A stretch of 64,000 nt of DNA, from positions 398,551,469 through 398,615,468 of the forward strand of contig CM068371.1 in the NCBI GenBank assembly GCA_034769895.1. Reading direction: 5' to 3'. The position numbers and the translations under genes were made by a program. Below the pieces are notes generated by a model that was not told the DNA's origin, ran no database searches, and was given only the letters and a program-made list of their open reading frames with translations. Origin of the DNA: Magicicada septendecula (Eukaryota > Arthropoda > Insecta > Hemiptera > Cicadidae). Positions 1 to 10,479 of the stretch are shown piece after piece (the stretch's first letter is position 1; every line of letters starts with the position of its first letter).

Positions 1-2
1 GC

Positions 3-1226
3 GATTCAGGTATTCAGACAGAGTCACTGTCAATCAGTGACAGTCATGTAAACGGATCTGTATTAATTAGTGAGGGGGGAGTAACTTCCACCCCTATTAC
101 AATTAAAACAAATATAAAAGAAAAAGAATTGTCATTGGAGGATATATTTGATTTTATGAAAAACAATTACAGTAAAGTGAATAGTAATTTTGATGAACAG
201 AAAAACGAAATCAAAAGTAGTTTCAATGAGAAATTTGATGAACAGAATGTTAAATTCAATGAGTTAAAGGGTGACATAAATAATATTGATATAAAATTTG
301 ATAAGCGTTTATGTGAAATGAATACACAAAATGTTAAGTTCGAAATCAGTATGAATAAACATCTAAATGAGATGAATGAATGTTTCAATACATTTAGAGA
401 ACAAGTGATAGGATCAGTAAATGAACAATTAAATAATCATATCATTAATGTAAACAAACAAGTGTCAGAGACAGTCAAAATACAAGTTCATGAGCAAATT
501 CAAGAGATTAAAGATAATTTTATCAGTAATGAAGTGTTGTTAGCAAATGCCAATGAGAATGAGAGAGAGTGTGAAGACAGTTTAAATGAAGAGGGTGAAA
601 AGAGGGCAAATTTTTCTTGTGAGATGGGTGAAGAAAATGCTTCACTAGTATTGTTGGAGGACAAAGGTTCCTCCTTAGTTTTTGTAAAAGACAAAAGGTC
701 TTTGAATTATTTTTGTGTATCTGGTAAAGCCAGACGTTGTAATAATGTTGTGTTGCCCTCTGTGTGGAATGAGAATGTAAAATGTTGTGAGAAGTATTGT
801 AATGAAAGTGGTTATGAGAGAGAGAGAATGGTAGAAATATATAAGGTGAAGAGAGATTATGAAGAGTTAATACAGAGTTTAAATAGTGAGAGAACTTGTA
901 GAATTAAAAACATACCTTGTGTGACAAATAATGTGTATATTGATGACAAATATTTGCCTGTTAATGAACCTATAGTAGCAGAATATGGTAGTAATAATGT
1001 AATGGTAATAACAGAAAACACTGACGGAGACTTTACAAATAATACTAATGTTGATTTGATTTATGATAAGATAATTTTGGGGGGTAACCCTATAGATTAT
1101 TGTTTTGGTATAATGGGAAAAATTAGTTCTTGTGGTTATAAAACAAAAAATAACCATATGTGGCGTATCAATAAAATTGAAAAGTGTTATATAAAGACCA
1201 GACTAATTTTTGACGATGGAGGCTGA
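3..1226 (+). CDS. Coiled-coil Gag-like protein of copy A (partial at left edge)
   Basis: The frame is open from base 3, so the true start lies left of the window; the first in-frame ATG is at about 156. The visible product is about 407 residues. Its first part is a strongly hydrophilic coiled coil of repeated NEQ/FDEQ/FNE units, roughly encoded by 180-520, followed by an acidic stretch and a Cys-containing region. There is no zinc knuckle and no protease motif. The last residues (..IKTRLIFDDGG) recall the conserved ends (..TRTEI..MDHG) of the frames in copies B, C and E, which supports homology despite low identity. A structural Gag-like role is inferred from position between the LTR side and the polypurine side, and from the coiled coil. 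It is intact as far as it is visible. Confidence 0.6.
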   Translation, partial: DSGIQTESLSISDSHVNGSVLISEGGVTSTPITIKTNIKEKELSLEDIFDFMKNNYSKVNSNFDEQKNEIKSSFNEKFDEQNVKFNELKGDINNIDIKFDKRLCEMNTQNVKFEISMNKHLNEMNECFNTFREQVIGSVNEQLNNHIINVNKQVSETVKIQVHEQIQEIKDNFISNEVLLANANENERECEDSLNEEGEKRANFSCEMGEENASLVLLEDKGSSLVFVKDKRSLNYFCVSGKARRCNNVVLPSVWNENVKCCEKYCNESGYERERMVEIYKVKRDYEELIQSLNSERTCRIKNIPCVTNNVYIDDKYLPVNEPIVAEYGSNNVMVITENTDGDFTNNTNVDLIYDKIILGGNPIDYCFGIMGKISSCGYKTKNNHMWRINKIEKCYIKTRLIFDDGG

Positions 1227-4200
1227 AATTCACAAATGAACAATTGTAAACATTTTGTTTTACGGTTCAGACCTCGCAATCTTGGACATTGAAGTGTGAT
1301 AAAACTGAAATAATAATGATAAAGATTTGTAAATATATTATAGTGAAATTATAGGGAAATTAATTGTGTGTGTACTGTAAAATGTTTCATGTAACCATAT
1401 GTGTATTGATTGATTTTAATAATAATATTATTTTATGTTGTCAATTAATAATAATAATGAACAGGAGGTATTCATGAAGCCTATTTTGTATTGTGTATTT
1501 ATATTCAACGTGTTTTAAATAATATAACTAAAGAAAATGTTTTTAGTAAAATGTTATTAAAAGTAATTGTGGTGAATTAAAATTATATTTGATCTGAATT
1601 GGAATAAAAATTTTAAGAGATAAATACGTTAACTAAAAGATTTATAAAAATTGAAAAGTGCAGTACAGGTGTTAGAGGTGAGGTAAGCAGAATGTTTAGA
1701 CTATGTGAGTGTTTATAACGGTGTTTATAACACAAGTCTTGCAGACAAGTGTTGATGTAAACAGGTGTGTTGCATGTTTTGACTAATGTTTACAGCCAGA
1801 GGTGTTGAAGCTGAGTTGACAATAACAAAAATGTTGTAGTCTGCTGAATCATTGAAAGTATTGGTAGATATTTTGTGTATGTCCTTTTAAATGGACTGTA
1901 AGTATAAAAATTTTGTAGTACGAATCAAGTGTAATAAAAATGTTTACAGGTGTAACTCAGATGAAAAGATTTCAATCCAATAATGAGATGATTTGAAATA
2001 ATTGTGTTAAATAAAAATGATAATTAAAAAATTTAATAATAACTGAAAGATGATATATAATAATTATTAATAGTGAATTTGAAAATTTTAAGTAATTCAA
2101 TTGTAGAAAGTTATGAAGGAGTTAAATGATTAATGATTGATGATTATGTTATGTTAGATTGTATATTTAATTTCTTATTTAGTTATTAAGGTGCTATCGC
2201 TGGGGTGGCCTGTGCCCCAGTAGATAGTGAAATGGGTTGGGGGTAACAGAGAGTGTTACCTCCATCGGAGGCCAACATGGCGACAATGTGCGGCACATTT
2301 TTTTGGTACAAATTTAATTTGTACACTGATAGACGTTCGAGCCGCACATAACAAAGATTTTAATGTAGAACAGGCATTGAAATGCAAGTTAGATTTCCCC
2401 AACTTTTCGGGCGATTACTGCCTTACCAGCACTAATCGTGGATTTGGCTAGCGGCCAGCTATGGTCATACCAAGTCCCTTGACCATAGCTGACTTGAAAT
2501 TGGTTTATAATAGAAATTAAATGGGGGGTGATATTAGGGGAAATCCAGGAACTATGGAACAGCGGCTGCCACTCTGTCTGCGTGGGGACAGCATAGGCAG
2601 GTGGTAGACCCGTTTTAAGGGCGTTTCAATAAATACCAAGGGTATGTTGATATCCAAAATGTTAAAATGTAACTGCCGAAACAAAGACACGGAGATGTCA
2701 AATTCCTCCAAATATGCAGTCTTTGTGGAAGCAAAAAGGCGCTACAGTCTTACATAAATTGCAATAGCGTGTGTGGATGGGAGGTGGCTCAGATAAGCCA
2801 CGAATTTAAATTTATAACATAAAAATGCTAACTCTAATTTTGCTCTAATAAACATGCTTTATTCCGCTCAAATAAATAGGTGCTCATACATTCACTATAA
2901 GGTGTTCATTCTATATTTTTTAAATGTAGTATTTTATTGTAGTAGGGTAGATATAAGAATTGATAAAAGGTATGTTTTATATAATTTGTGTATTTTTGAA
3001 ACTGAGTAGATAACTAAACCGACTGGCAGGCGGTTAACATAAAATTACCAGGATCAGAGAAAGGGGAAACATTGATGATACATGTAAGTATTGATAAGCA
3101 TATGTATTTAATGTAATCTGCATAATTTTTTGAAAGGTGTCTTCATTTTATTACGAATATCAGCTGATCGGTAGTAACAGGTCACTGTTAAACTGTTTAT
3201 TGATGATCAAGGTAACTACTGTTAAAAAAAAAATAATAAAAAAATAATGTTTTAATGTGTTAAAGATGTTGTTTTAAATAATGAGAAAAGAGATCTTGGG
3301 TGATGAATATTTTATTAGGACAAGTAGATCAGTCCAAGTCCAAGTCAAAGTTAAAGGGGTAGTAGAGAGAAAAAATATTGTTTTGAAGTAAGGTAATGTT
3401 GTTTTGAGTTAATGTAATAGAATTTGAGAAGTATTGATGTTGACACAGTAGTTATGGGGAATATATGTAGAGTTTTGAGTGATATATTGATGTTCATAAT
3501 TGATGATGTTATTTTGTTGTAGTTGAAGTGCGGTGATTAGACTGAGTTTATTGGGGATGGTAATTTTGTAATAGGGGTAGTGTAATGTGGGAGTCCGCAA
3601 CAAATTGCATGGGACGGGAAGGGATAGATTTGGTGGGAAGGGGTCGCCTTAGGTAGAATCCAGGGACCAGATTAAGGAAATGAGTTTTTTTGGGGGGGAA
3701 CACTTATCCCAAGTACAAAGGGTTAGAGAGTATTTTTTTATATATATATAGAGAGAAGGTGGCGAATTGAGTTTAATGTTAAGTTGGGTTTAGAGATTGT
3801 TTGATAGAGATGGGTGTCATGCTAGTTAAAGTTGATGAGTATTAGAGTCAGAGGGGTAGAGATTATAAATGTAGGCCTACCAAGGGGTAAATTAAATTGT
3901 TATAAGTATTTAAATCACCCACAGTAATGGAAAATAAGATTGTCAAATAAAGAAAGAGATTTATAACAAGAATATAAAATTTTTAATCGAAACCAGTGAC
4001 AAATTTTTGATAGAATTTGGAAATGTAAAGTTAGAAAGTGTTTATTTTGAATAATTTAAATGTCAATTTGATTGTTATTTATAATAATATTTTGTTATTT
4101 TAAAGGTTTTGTTTTATTATATTTTGTGTTTCAAGACAGAATTTTACCGATGTTTAATGTGTTCACAGATGTAATTGGTACATAACGTATGTAGGTCAAG

Positions 4201-5020
4201 GTTTTTGACGTGACCTAGTCTTGATCAGCTGATAGTGAGGTCATATACTAGGCATGTTTAGCAAGGAAGTTAATTCAACTTTTGTTTTTTGATCAATTTA
4301 AACAAATTTTAAATAATTTCAACATGCAAAGAAATATTTTAATAAATTTAAATTTTTTGAATTTAAAATTTTGAAAAAAAAAAAGTTTCTTGATTTTGCG
4401 CCTGCCAGATAATGGATATTTGTAAACTTTGATTCTTTTATTGTTTGTGTACTAACCGTGTTTATTTTATTTGAATTATTTTATTGAATTGTATTGTTAG
4501 ATTCTAGGTGTAATCCATGTTAGGCTAAGGATGTTCTTTTATTTTAAGAAATGTTCAATTGATTTATTTTAAATAACAGAAAAATTAATGGAGAGAATTA
4601 TTCAATTTAGGCAACGGATTTGTAGTTGATTTTAAAAAGAAGCAATTGTTGATTTTAACTTAGAGAAATTTTGCAGAAATGTTTCAATGTTCATAATACA
4701 TAGTATAAGTGTGTGTGTGTGAGCCCAGTATCTCCTAAAGGCAGCCCAGCTTGCATATAAGGGGAAACATATCGGTGGAGGATCTGGCATGATCTGAGCC
4801 AGGGATTGAGGATTTTTGGGGTAGCATGATAGAAGGCGAGGTGCGCAGTGGTGCGTGTCTGTTCGATTTTTCGGTGTTGGGATCTCTTACAGGGAAGTCC
4901 AGTGATCTCGTTCAGATGCGTCCATAGTCAACGAGCCAGGGGGGTCGTGTACCCATGAAGTGTAAGAAAATAAGGGGGTTGTTGGCACCAGTTCCTCACC
5001 GGTCCTCTTAGGGGTTTTAT
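1227..5020 (+). other. Noncoding interior of copy A
   Basis: About 3.8 kb between the Gag-like frame and the polypurine tract. It is very AT-rich with many stops in all frames; only short frames of under 75 codons occur, and none resembles retroviral enzymes. It contains a GC-richer structured block at 2188-2491. The last 250 bases align with copy D on the other strand (about 42.99-43.2 kb), which shows that this part belongs to the element. I see no other recognisable feature. Confidence 0.55.
2188..2491 (+). other. Cluster of perfect stem-loops in copy A
   Basis: Consecutive perfect stems: 2200-2205 with 2215-2220 (6 bp), 2242-2247 with 2255-2260 (6 bp), 2259-2263 with 2267-2271 (5 bp), 2287-2294 with 2341-2348 (8 bp, enclosing 2306-2314 with 2316-2324, 9 bp), and 2456-2467 with 2480-2491 (12 bp). 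The surrounding sequence is AT-rich and not similarly structured. The block lies about 1 kb after the Gag-like frame. Its function is unknown; a folded RNA element (packaging, stability or translation) is possible, or a small inserted repeat. Confidence 0.6.
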
Positions 5021-5070
5021 CAATGAGATTTCTTCTGTTTTGGACAGAAGACTTCTCATTGAGGGGGTAT
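5021..5070 (+). other. Stem-loop and polypurine tract of copy A
   Basis: An imperfect stem of about 18 bp (5021-5038 with 5044-5061) is followed directly by the purine run GAGGGGGTAT and then by the LTR start TGTAACG at 5071. This is the usual place of the plus-strand primer. The same arrangement with different stem bases occurs in copy D (42935-42991). Confidence 0.65.
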
Positions 5071-6237
5071 TGTAACGGTCCAAAAATGTGGGTATTTTTA
5101 TTTTATTTCATTTTCGGGGTTTCATAAAAATATATTGTAAAATTTAATCCCATTGTGACAGACCACGTGGTGAATGGAACAGTTTAGAACAAAGGCAAGA
5201 CGTAATAGCATTGTGCAATCAGTTGAGGTATGTAGCCACCTCAAGTTTCCAAGAACTTTGTTTGAATGTGACAGCGTGCACGCACACGCGACACAGGTAT
5301 ACGCTCGGGGTGACGCTACCGTCCAAAAAACCAAGATGTCAGGAAACCAATCTTATGCAGTTTCATTTACCATGAGGCCGGATATGAACACTTAAGATCC
5401 GCCCATTTCGTGATGTTAGCCAGTGCCTCACTGAGATCGTATACTGTCGTCACCCCAACAACTACATGAATTGCATGGGACGAAACTCCTGCGACGAAAC
5501 CCAAGGCAGTGATTTCCACCAAAAGTATGAGATCACGTTAGCTTCACCTGCTAAATTCGTTCCCCCAGTTCATTAACTGATCGTTCCGGCGCCGGACCGA
5601 GCCAAGTCGGCTCTTTACAAAATTTCACATTGTACCAGAAAAAAGTGAAATAACAGTTAAAATCATTTGACCACGGTCGATTAAAAAGTGGAGAACATGT
5701 TTATATAATTTTCGGACACCAAAACATAAATCTAAAAGAGTAATAATGAGTGCGCGCGAAAACCACGTTGCCGGCGGGTTTTATTCCAACAAAGGTTTAA
5801 GGGCTGTGGGGTATTAAAAAATGGTCTGGGGTTTTTAAAAATTAAATTGTATGTATGTGAGAGCGGCAGGCTGGGCTCTTTATGTTTGTATGTACGATAA
5901 ATAAGGTAAGGTAGTTATTAGGTTTTCTTAGTTATCATAATTTTCTGAAGTTGTAATTCAAAATTCAAAAAACCAGGAGAGAGAGTAACAATTTTGTTCT
6001 GATTTTATACATGTCTCAAATGTTACACAATCTTAAAAAATAAAAACCTTTATCTTTCTAATGATAAATTTTGGTATTTAACTTCCTTCAAAACCTTATT
6101 TCATTTGATGTGCTGTCAAGTTCGTCGAACGAACGGGGTTCGTCCCCACTATGCGATCCGGCCAGATCGAAGGTTGAAGGTAAGTGGAAGTTTCAATTAA
6201 GTTAATTAATAAATACCAGATTGGAAATAAAGTTACA
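5071..6237 (+). repeat. 3' LTR of copy A
   Basis: Starts TGTAACG after the polypurine tract and ends ..AGTTACA, giving about 1167 bp, close to the 1181 bp of copy D's LTR. The inverted TGTAA/TTACA termini are the family's usual ends. The right boundary coincides with the point where similarity to copy B's LTR begins. The other LTR is outside the window, so age cannot be estimated here. Confidence 0.6.
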
Positions 6238-7328
6238 AGGAATTGGTTTTTACTTTAATTTATTAATTTTTGTTCATTTTGTTAATTTATGTCCTTTTTC
6301 TTTAAATTTGTCTACTGATCTCAACTCAATAGCATATAACAATCGAATAATTGAAAATCAACAAGATTTTTTACATTTTAGTTACCCTAACAACCACTAC
6401 TTTCTGTCATTGGATGATATTTGATATCCCAGAGCCAGAATTATAAAATATTACTACTCTTTTTTAATAAAATACTCCATGCTTGGAATTATACCAAATT
6501 ACCTAAAACTCTCACCCAATCTACCTTATTAAACCGTATATATTTTACTATAGTTTCATTAGACTGGACTTATTAAAAAGATATTAATTTCCTTTTACAA
6601 ATATTAAATTTAGGCCTATAGGTTTTCTTACAACTGTTATAATATTGTTTTGTTTTTAACTTAATTTTCTTTACCTGACCTACTGTACAGATAGTCACTG
6701 GTTTATGGCTACTTATATTAATTTATATTTCCTGGTTTTAATTCATTATATTAATTAGTTCATCCTTGAACCTTTCATTATTTTATAACATAACTATAAG
6801 AACTACTTGCCAACTTTTTAACACTTACTGCCTTCTTGGCCAAGTTTAAAAACATTAATTCAAACATCTTCATTAATCAATTAGAGTAAATACATTCAAC
6901 ATCATATAATACCTAACCCATGTACTTATACTTAATTATTCAAATACCATTTTAACATAAATAAAAGGAGTACCACTGACTAAGTACGTCTTTAAAGCAA
7001 CAACTCCGCTCTTACTATCCACAAAACATAAGATAAATATTCTGTAAACACTATATCATGTTACAGCATAACAACAAGTACAATTGGCAACACATTAAAT
7101 ATTAATTTGAATAGTATTTTATACTTCTTTACTACATATTAAACTCCTCCCATTAGACACAATGTTTATGTTTTACATCCCATATTATTTATTACATCTT
7201 TTAGATTTAGGTACACTTCAGATGTATTAATTACTTAGTAACCTTAATATTCTGGGTATTGTTCTAAACCATATTTACTTCGTTTTTTATGTAACGTTGG
7301 GGACCTCAAATCTGTTACCCCCGTTACA
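6238..7328 (-). repeat. 3' LTR of copy B (part)
   Basis: Nearly identical to 11788-12875. On the minus strand it starts TGTAACG right after the polypurine tract at 7329. The remaining ~1.3 kb of the LTR end is missing here because copy A's LTR takes over at 6237; the simplest reading is that copy A inserted into this LTR and the rest lies beyond the left window edge. Confidence 0.75.
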
Positions 7329-7389
7329 TAACACTCCCCCTTCGAAAGAAGTTTATTTTGGCTCAATGAAGTTTAGTAAAAATAAACTT
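7329..7389 (-). other. Polypurine tract and stem-loop of copy B
   Basis: On the minus strand a perfect 11-bp stem (7379-7389 with 7349-7359) is followed by the purine run GAAGGGGGAG and then by the LTR start. Copy C has the same arrangement at 62021-62082, while copies A and D show a stem-loop of different sequence at the same place. Confidence 0.65.
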
Positions 7390-8189
7390 ATAGGTCTTCT
7401 ATGATAAGGTTATCTTTTTTTTTATCTTTCAAACTTTTAATTGCACCGGAAAACTGTGTTGATACTCCTTGTGTATCTGGTCATTAATTCACTACTGGTA
7501 CCTCCCTCAGTTGTAGACCTGTCCTTTTCTCTGGAACTCATAACTTCGTCTAGCTTATTACGCTATCATTTCTTATTATATTTATATTTAATTACCTCGC
7601 TTGGTGTATAATCCCTAAAATACTATATTTCCCTAACATTTTTCCCTACTATCATAGCTGGTACGGAATCGGAGGGGCACTATTGGCTTCCATTACTCTG
7701 CCGTTTTCCTAACTATATCTTCTGAGATCAGAGGAACTTCATCTCTGTCCAGAAACAAAAATAAACGTTGCACTATCACAACACAATACATATAATAAAA
7801 TTATTACCTATAAGGTAGCTCCTTTGCTACAAACTCATACTCAAGGGATGATTACTATTATTTCTGAGGTATCTTAATCCTTTTCTTAAATTATTTATCT
7901 CGTTGTTGTGTAGTTCCATTTATCACATTATTCACCAGTATATTAGTCAAAGCTGTTCATTATTCATTTTAAATTCTTCTTAGTTCCGTGCTGTCAATTA
8001 ATTATTCTTTAGCATACGTATTTTACTATTTTTAATTCACTCCCATTTACTTCTGCAATTAAAACACTGAATCTCCTCCTTATCATAAATTGTATGGCAT
8101 ATTCTTCCTTCATTTAACTCATTTCTAACTCTTCTTTCTCTTCTTTCATTTTTATTAGTTTAAAATAATTTATTCTGAATTATATAGCA
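7390..8189 (-). other. AT-rich noncoding part of copy B
   Basis: No gene-like frame. A block at about 7650-7760 is conserved with copy C (about 62370-62470), including a short inverted repeat around TCTGAGATCAGAGG. It sits about 1 kb downstream of the Gag-like region, as the hairpin cluster does in copy A. Function unknown. Confidence 0.5.
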
Positions 8190-8470
8190 AGGTGTTCTTA
8201 CTCATTTTTTGAATTTTGGGGTTTTAGTCTCTTCATTTTAAATTATATTGTTCGAAAATAACTTGAGTAAGTTGTCCTTACATGCTTTTTGAATTTTGGG
8301 GTTTTAGTCTCTTCATTTTAAATTATATTGTTCGAAATAACTTGAGTAAGTTGTCCTTACATGCTTTTTGAATTTTGGGGTTTTAGTCTCTTCATTTTAA
8401 ATTATATTGTTTGAAATACCTTGAGTAAGTTGTCCTTACATGCTTTTTGAATTTTGGGGTTTTAGTTGAT
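8190..8470 (-). repeat. Tandem repeat (~79 bp x ~4) inside copy B
   Basis: The motif GAATTTTGGGGTTTTAGT begins at about 8211, 8291, 8370 and 8449, so units are 79-80 bp; the first is a diverged half unit. The same motif, on the other strand of the window but in the same sense within the element, repeats twice in copy E (57251-57397) and is seen once, degenerate, in copy C (about 62790). A repeat block after the Gag-like region is therefore a family trait. Confidence 0.85.
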
Positions 8471-8651
8471 TCCACATAATTCCTCTGAAGTATTGCGTAA
8501 TTAGTTTATTTTATTTAATAGTTGGTTTAATATATTATACTTAGTTTCTCATTATTTTCCTTGGATTTGCTTGATCCTGTATCCATAAAATCCGTCCCTT
8601 TTCTCCAATGGTTGGTTTGGAATCTTGTTTAACCGTGGTCCATTATTTCCT

Positions 8652-10302
8652 CTATACTGTTGTTCGGATCTCTCTAGTGTATAGAGTTATTTCTGTCCTT
8701 GTGACATATCTCACTATTATGTAGTTCCGCCATTTTGTTGTTATAAAACTTTCATTCATGCTGAAGTCTACCATCGTTTTTCGAGCTGATTCTTCTGCAC
8801 CGTTTCTTAATCCTTTGAATGGTTCATACTTAATCTCCAGAAGTCCTCCATGCTCCTTGGTTAGTTTTGGCCTTTTCGGTCCTTCTAATCTATCTGGGAA
8901 TTCAAGTGTGGTTCGTTTAAAGTTTCTAAATTGCCTTACTTCTCCTGGTTCCGTAATTGGTATATTATGTAGCTGAACTAATCCCCTTTTAATCATCTCC
9001 GATCCTTCCCGTGTATTTATTAATTTCCTTTTACGCATTTGTCTTATTTTCATTGTGAACCTGTTTTATTCTTCCGGTTATGTTAATTGGTACCTCGTCA
9101 AATTTTTCTTGGGTCTTCGCTTGTATCTCCTTTACTCTAGTATCGTTATGGTTTCCTATTTGAGTAATTTTGGCCTCTACTTCCACCCTGAGTTGTATGA
9201 TGGTTTCATCTGTCTTTTCCAGACCCACCTTAATTTCCGTTATTTGCTGTCTTACTTCCTCTTCATAATAATCCACTCTTTTGCTCAGTGTTTCATCGAC
9301 AATTATAATACTTCCATTGATGACTTCCCTCAACGCTTGGTTTTGTTCATTGATGATTTGCCGCAACTCCTTATTACGGTTTTCAATTTTCTCGTCTATT
9401 TGTTTGGTATTTTCCAGAATCTGCCTCAAGCTCTCATCGTTCCTGTCAAACCTTTCATTCATTTGTTTGATTAAGTTTTCTTCAGTCCTGTCAAACCTTG
9501 TGTTTATTTGTTTTAAACTTTCATTAGTTTGTCTTAAGCTCTCATTAGTTTGTCTTAAACTCTCATTAGTTTCCTCCTTGGTTTGCTTTGAGTTTTCCTC
9601 CTGTTTTCTGAAATTTTCATTATTGCTTTCCTTAATGCTATCAATTTTCTCCATCATTAGCCTCATCATTTCTTGCCAAGCTGGTTCGCTTCTGGCTTCC
9701 ACTTTATCTGGTTGGTCCCCTTGGACATCTTCTTTATTACTTGTTTGTTGTTCCATTTTGACTATTTCTACTTCTTGTTGCTTATTTGATTGTTCTAAGT
9801 TTTTATGATTTGGCGTTCCTATAAATTCTTTTGTTTGATTATGTTCTTTCCTCCAGTTACACATATCTTCTCTGGATAGTTCAAACATCACCCTTATCCA
9901 TTCCCTTAATTCTGTGTTTTCTTTTTGTATTGGGTTTTCAGGTGGTCTTATTACTCGTCTCCATTGTTCATATGCTTCCTGAGTATATTGTTCTGTCACC
10001 TGGGCGTATACTCCTGTTCTTTTGTTTTTCATTTGTTCTTCATTATCGTCCCATCTTTCCCAATCTTCTTTAGTCATCCTTTCCACCTTGTTATCATCTT
10101 TTTCGTGGGCTGTCCCAATAGTCTTTTCTTTATTACACCTGGCATCTAACTCCCACATTTCATCATAAATGTCTCTCAAAGTCATTTTGTTGTTTGGTGT
10201 TCCCATTGCATTCGCGCGACTCACATGCGCTCTTTCGTGATCGGTGGCGTTCTTCTTAATATACTCCATATCCTTGCTGAATTTTTTAAATAGCGCCATC
10301 AT
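8652..10302 (-). pseudogene. Coiled-coil Gag-like region of copy B
   Basis: The encoded protein has an N-terminal hydrophilic domain, a conserved GDQPDK.EAR segment followed by W..MMRLMMEKIDS.KES (shared with copy E), a long coiled coil of NESLRQTNESLKQ-type heptads, then a basic C-terminal domain with LVQLHNIP, GPKRPKLT and the end motif RYVTRTEITLYTREIR (shared with copy C). There is no zinc knuckle, protease or polymerase. About one break is apparent. The leucine- and serine-rich plus-strand frames over 9055-10149 are its shadows. A Gag-like structural role is inferred from the location between primer site and polypurine tract. Confidence 0.6.
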
Positions 10303-10458
10303 CCATTCCGCGTAACTTAGTCATCTTTCTTGTTCGGGCATTTTCGTTTCCTGGTCCTTCGCAATCCTTTTAGAAACCTCTCGTAGGCATTCCTGTGCCT
10401 CTAATAGTTGCCTGCTCAAATTAAGTAATAATTAAGACGATTTTTTACTTAACTAAAG

Positions 10459-10479
10459 CCCACTCGTTGAGCGCCAATT
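10459..10479 (-). other. Primer-binding site of copy B
   Basis: Directly after the 5' LTR end (..TTCTTTACA) the minus strand reads AATTGGCGCTCAACGAGTGGG, a diverged form of the tRNA-Lys-type primer site that is intact in copy E at 54129-54146. Confidence 0.65.

Larger units (their letters stand above)
1..6237 (+). mobile_element. Long-LTR retroelement, copy A (3' part)
   Basis: Fossil LTR element entering from the left edge; its 5' LTR is outside the window. Visible parts in order: a coiled-coil Gag-like frame (3-1226), a long AT-rich interior with a structured block (2188-2491), a stem-loop and polypurine tract (5021-5070), and the 3' LTR (5071-6237). No protease, reverse transcriptase, RNase H or integrase motif was found in any frame. 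The end of the interior and the polypurine tract resemble copy D (42.9-43.2 kb, minus). The right edge meets copy B's LTR. Family: LTR retrotransposon, probably Ty3-like judging from relatives with a tRNA-Lys primer site; without pol this is inference. Confidence 0.7.

Noticed and set aside
2227-2451. 74-codon plus-strand frame in copy A
   Set aside because: It coincides with the hairpin cluster; no homology or matching frame in the other copies.
1227-5020. Hidden pol or env gene in copy A's interior
   Set aside because: No YxDD, DTG/DSG, HHCC or DDE-type motif found by eye in any frame; stops are dense throughout.
5122-5395. 70-73 codon frames on both strands in copy A's LTR
   Set aside because: Short, overlapping on opposite strands in a locally GC-richer LTR segment; no known motif.
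9055-10149. Plus-strand Leu/Ser/Phe-rich frames that look like membrane proteins
   Set aside because: They are the complement of the Lys/Glu/Asn-rich coiled-coil region of copy B; the same happens at 63540-63902 (copy C) and, on the minus strand, at 54298-54960 (copy E).
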